Shown here: piece after piece, positions 5,526-6,464 of the stretch
Layout of the letters: each line of letters opens with the position of its first letter
How positions within the stretch are numbered: the stretch's first letter is position 1
Notes under the pieces: generated by a model
The model's database searches: none
Told to the model about the DNA's origin: nothing
What the model saw: only the letters and a program-made list of their open reading frames with translations
Translations under genes and position numbers: made by a program
Origin: an uncultured Eubacterium sp.
GTDB taxonomy: Bacteria > Bacillota_A > Clostridia > Lachnospirales > Lachnospiraceae
Direction: 5' to 3'
DNA length: 6,464 nt
NCBI GenBank assembly: GCA_948560485.1
Contig: CAOXUF010000126.1
Location: forward strand, 1 to 6,464

Positions 5526-6377
5526 TTATTGTTCAATTAGTGTATCGATTACTTGCCCGATATCGAAATTAAGGCAAATAGATTGTTCCTTGATTTCAGC
5601 AGGACATATAGCATTTTCCAAGTTTATACAGGCATAGAAAGCGTTTCTATTTTCATAAGTCATTTGCCAGAAGGGATACTTGATAATCCCTGGTGTATTC
5701 AGCCCTACACCAAGTTCAAGAAAAAGTACATTGCTCTGTTGTGCTTTGTGAATAAATTTCTTATATCTCTCAGCACAGTCATACCAGTATTTATCCTGAA
5801 CAAAATAATTATCACAGCGTAGATTCATTTCCATTTCACCACCGCATACAGGACATTTGGGAATAAGAGAACTAGGAATTTTGCAGTTTTCCGTATGGGA
5901 GACCATTGTCCGAACCTGAGACTCGTTATTGTAAAGTTTATTGTGACAGGCTTTTTTACATTGAAAATATTTGTAATCTCCCTGAGTTGCAAATATTCTG
6001 TTCGTATCAAAGCCTGCTTTTTCAAATAAACCATCAACATTGGTAGTCAGAACAAAATAATTTTTGTCTTTGAACAATTCATATAGTTTTTTGTGCAAGC
6101 CGTTTTCAGCAATCTCGTAACGATTCATCAGAACATGTTTTGCCCAGTAAGCCCATTTCTCTTCTGCACTGGGATATGGATAAAATCCGGCGGAATACAT
6201 ATCGGTTATTCCATATTTATCTATAAAGGGATGGAAATTGTCTGTGAATCGTTTGCCGTCATATGTGAGACCAGCAGCAGTGGAAAGTCCGGAACCGGCA
6301 CCAATTACAATATAGTCTGAATGTTCTATTTTATCTTTCAGAACATCAATGCTATGACAAAATTCATTTTGTTTCAT
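5526..6377 (-). CDS. Class M sirtuin (SirTM), protein ADP-ribosyltransferase
   Basis: This 283-aa NAD-dependent enzyme belongs to the Sir2 fold but to class M, which transfers ADP-ribose to proteins rather than deacetylating them. Seen here: the nucleotide loop VIGAGSGLSTAAGL (24-37), TTNVDG with Asn113, Gln132 in ATQGD where classical sirtuins carry the catalytic His, LRCDNYF with Arg187, and ELGVGLNTPGIIKYPF (221-236). Four cysteines (140, 144, 175, 178) form the structural zinc ribbon. In Staphylococcus and Streptococcus the target is a lipoylated GcvH-like protein encoded with a lipoate ligase, and the system is linked to oxidative stress; neither gene is inside this window. The ATG start has GAGGT eight bases upstream. 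The macrodomain follows after 16 bases and a truncated gene precedes by 20, indicating an operon. Confidence 0.95.
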   Translation of the reverse strand: MKQNEFCHSIDVLKDKIEHSDYIVIGAGSGLSTAAGLTYDGKRFTDNFHPFIDKYGITDMYSAGFYPYPSAEEKWAYWAKHVLMNRYEIAENGLHKKLYELFKDKNYFVLTTNVDGLFEKAGFDTNRIFATQGDYKYFQCKKACHNKLYNNESQVRTMVSHTENCKIPSSLIPKCPVCGGEMEMNLRCDNYFVQDKYWYDCAERYKKFIHKAQQSNVLFLELGVGLNTPGIIKYPFWQMTYENRNAFYACINLENAICPAEIKEQSICLNFDIGQVIDTLIEQ

Positions 6378-6397
6378 GTTTTACTACCTCAATCTAT

Positions 6398-6464
6398 TTA
6401 ATAATCAGCGACAACACTAAATCTTTTTTGAATATAATTACCATTTTCGGCCTCATCTACCATT
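6398..6464 (-). CDS. 3' end of an unidentified gene, first of the SirTM operon
   Basis: The frame is open from the right edge of the window and stops at TAA (6398-6400), giving the last 21 residues, beginning MVDEAENGNYIQ and ending VVADY. It lies 20 bases upstream of the sirtuin start on the same strand, and the sirtuin ribosome binding site is inside that gap, so co-transcription is very likely. The fragment is too short to name a family. By analogy with known SirTM operons it could be a modification target, a lipoate-handling enzyme or a flavin-dependent oxidoreductase, but nothing visible decides among these. Confidence 0.6.
   Translation of the reverse strand, partial: MVDEAENGNYIQKRFSVVADY

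Noticed and set aside
5510..5536. Longer macrodomain start overlapping the sirtuin gene (TTG 5536 or ATG 5524)
   Set aside because: No ribosome binding site precedes them, whereas GGAGA immediately precedes ATG 5507-5509, and the extra nine residues show no conserved feature.
6127..6138. AACATGTT-containing sequence resembling half of an SOS-type palindrome
   Set aside because: It is inside the sirtuin coding region, far from a start, and does not fit GAACnnnnGTTC.
1..6464. CRISPR arrays, tRNA/rRNA genes, insertion sequences, phage integrase or attachment sites
   Set aside because: I saw no spaced direct repeats, cloverleaf-like or rRNA-like segments, transposase/integrase motifs or terminal repeats anywhere in the window.

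Overview
The window looks like chromosomal DNA of a low-GC Gram-positive anaerobe, most likely a clostridial/Lachnospiraceae-type Firmicute. The reasons are the AT-rich intergenic DNA, strong GGAGG-type ribosome binding sites, use of TTG and GTG starts, a YolD/Y-family polymerase pair, and a YtrA-type GntR/ABC cassette. This placement is inferred from gene content, not from any database search. Genes are tightly packed and fall into five transcription units, with two strong hairpin terminators between converging units.

Left edge (1-229, + strand): the possible lysine-rich tail of a truncated gene overlaps a tiny basic 32-codon frame through an ATGA junction, and a long hairpin with a T-tract follows. 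Region 230-2546 (- strand) reads, in transcription order, Maf-type nucleotide pyrophosphatase, a Y-family (UmuC/DinB-like) DNA polymerase and a YolD-like protein. The last two are a familiar translesion-synthesis pair. Maf may share the transcript, but this is not proven.

Region 2547-4612: a divergent intergenic region carries a consensus sigma-A promoter embedded in a 13-bp perfect inverted repeat. It leads into an autoregulated-looking operon of a 123-aa GntR/YtrA-subfamily repressor, an ABC ATPase and a six-helix ABC-2-type permease. Such cassettes typically sense and respond to cell-envelope stress or antimicrobials. The operon ends at a 16-bp perfect hairpin that probably serves both converging strands.

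Region 4727-6464 (- strand): an ADP-ribosylation cassette, with a class M sirtuin (SirTM, a protein ADP-ribosyltransferase whose usual catalytic His is Gln) followed 16 bases later by its partner zinc-containing macrodomain ADP-ribosyl hydrolase. A further gene sits just upstream in the same operon, but only its last ~21 codons are inside the window. In the characterised staphylococcal and streptococcal systems the modified target is a lipoylated GcvH-like protein encoded alongside. No such target is visible here, so the identity of the truncated upstream gene is the most informative missing piece.
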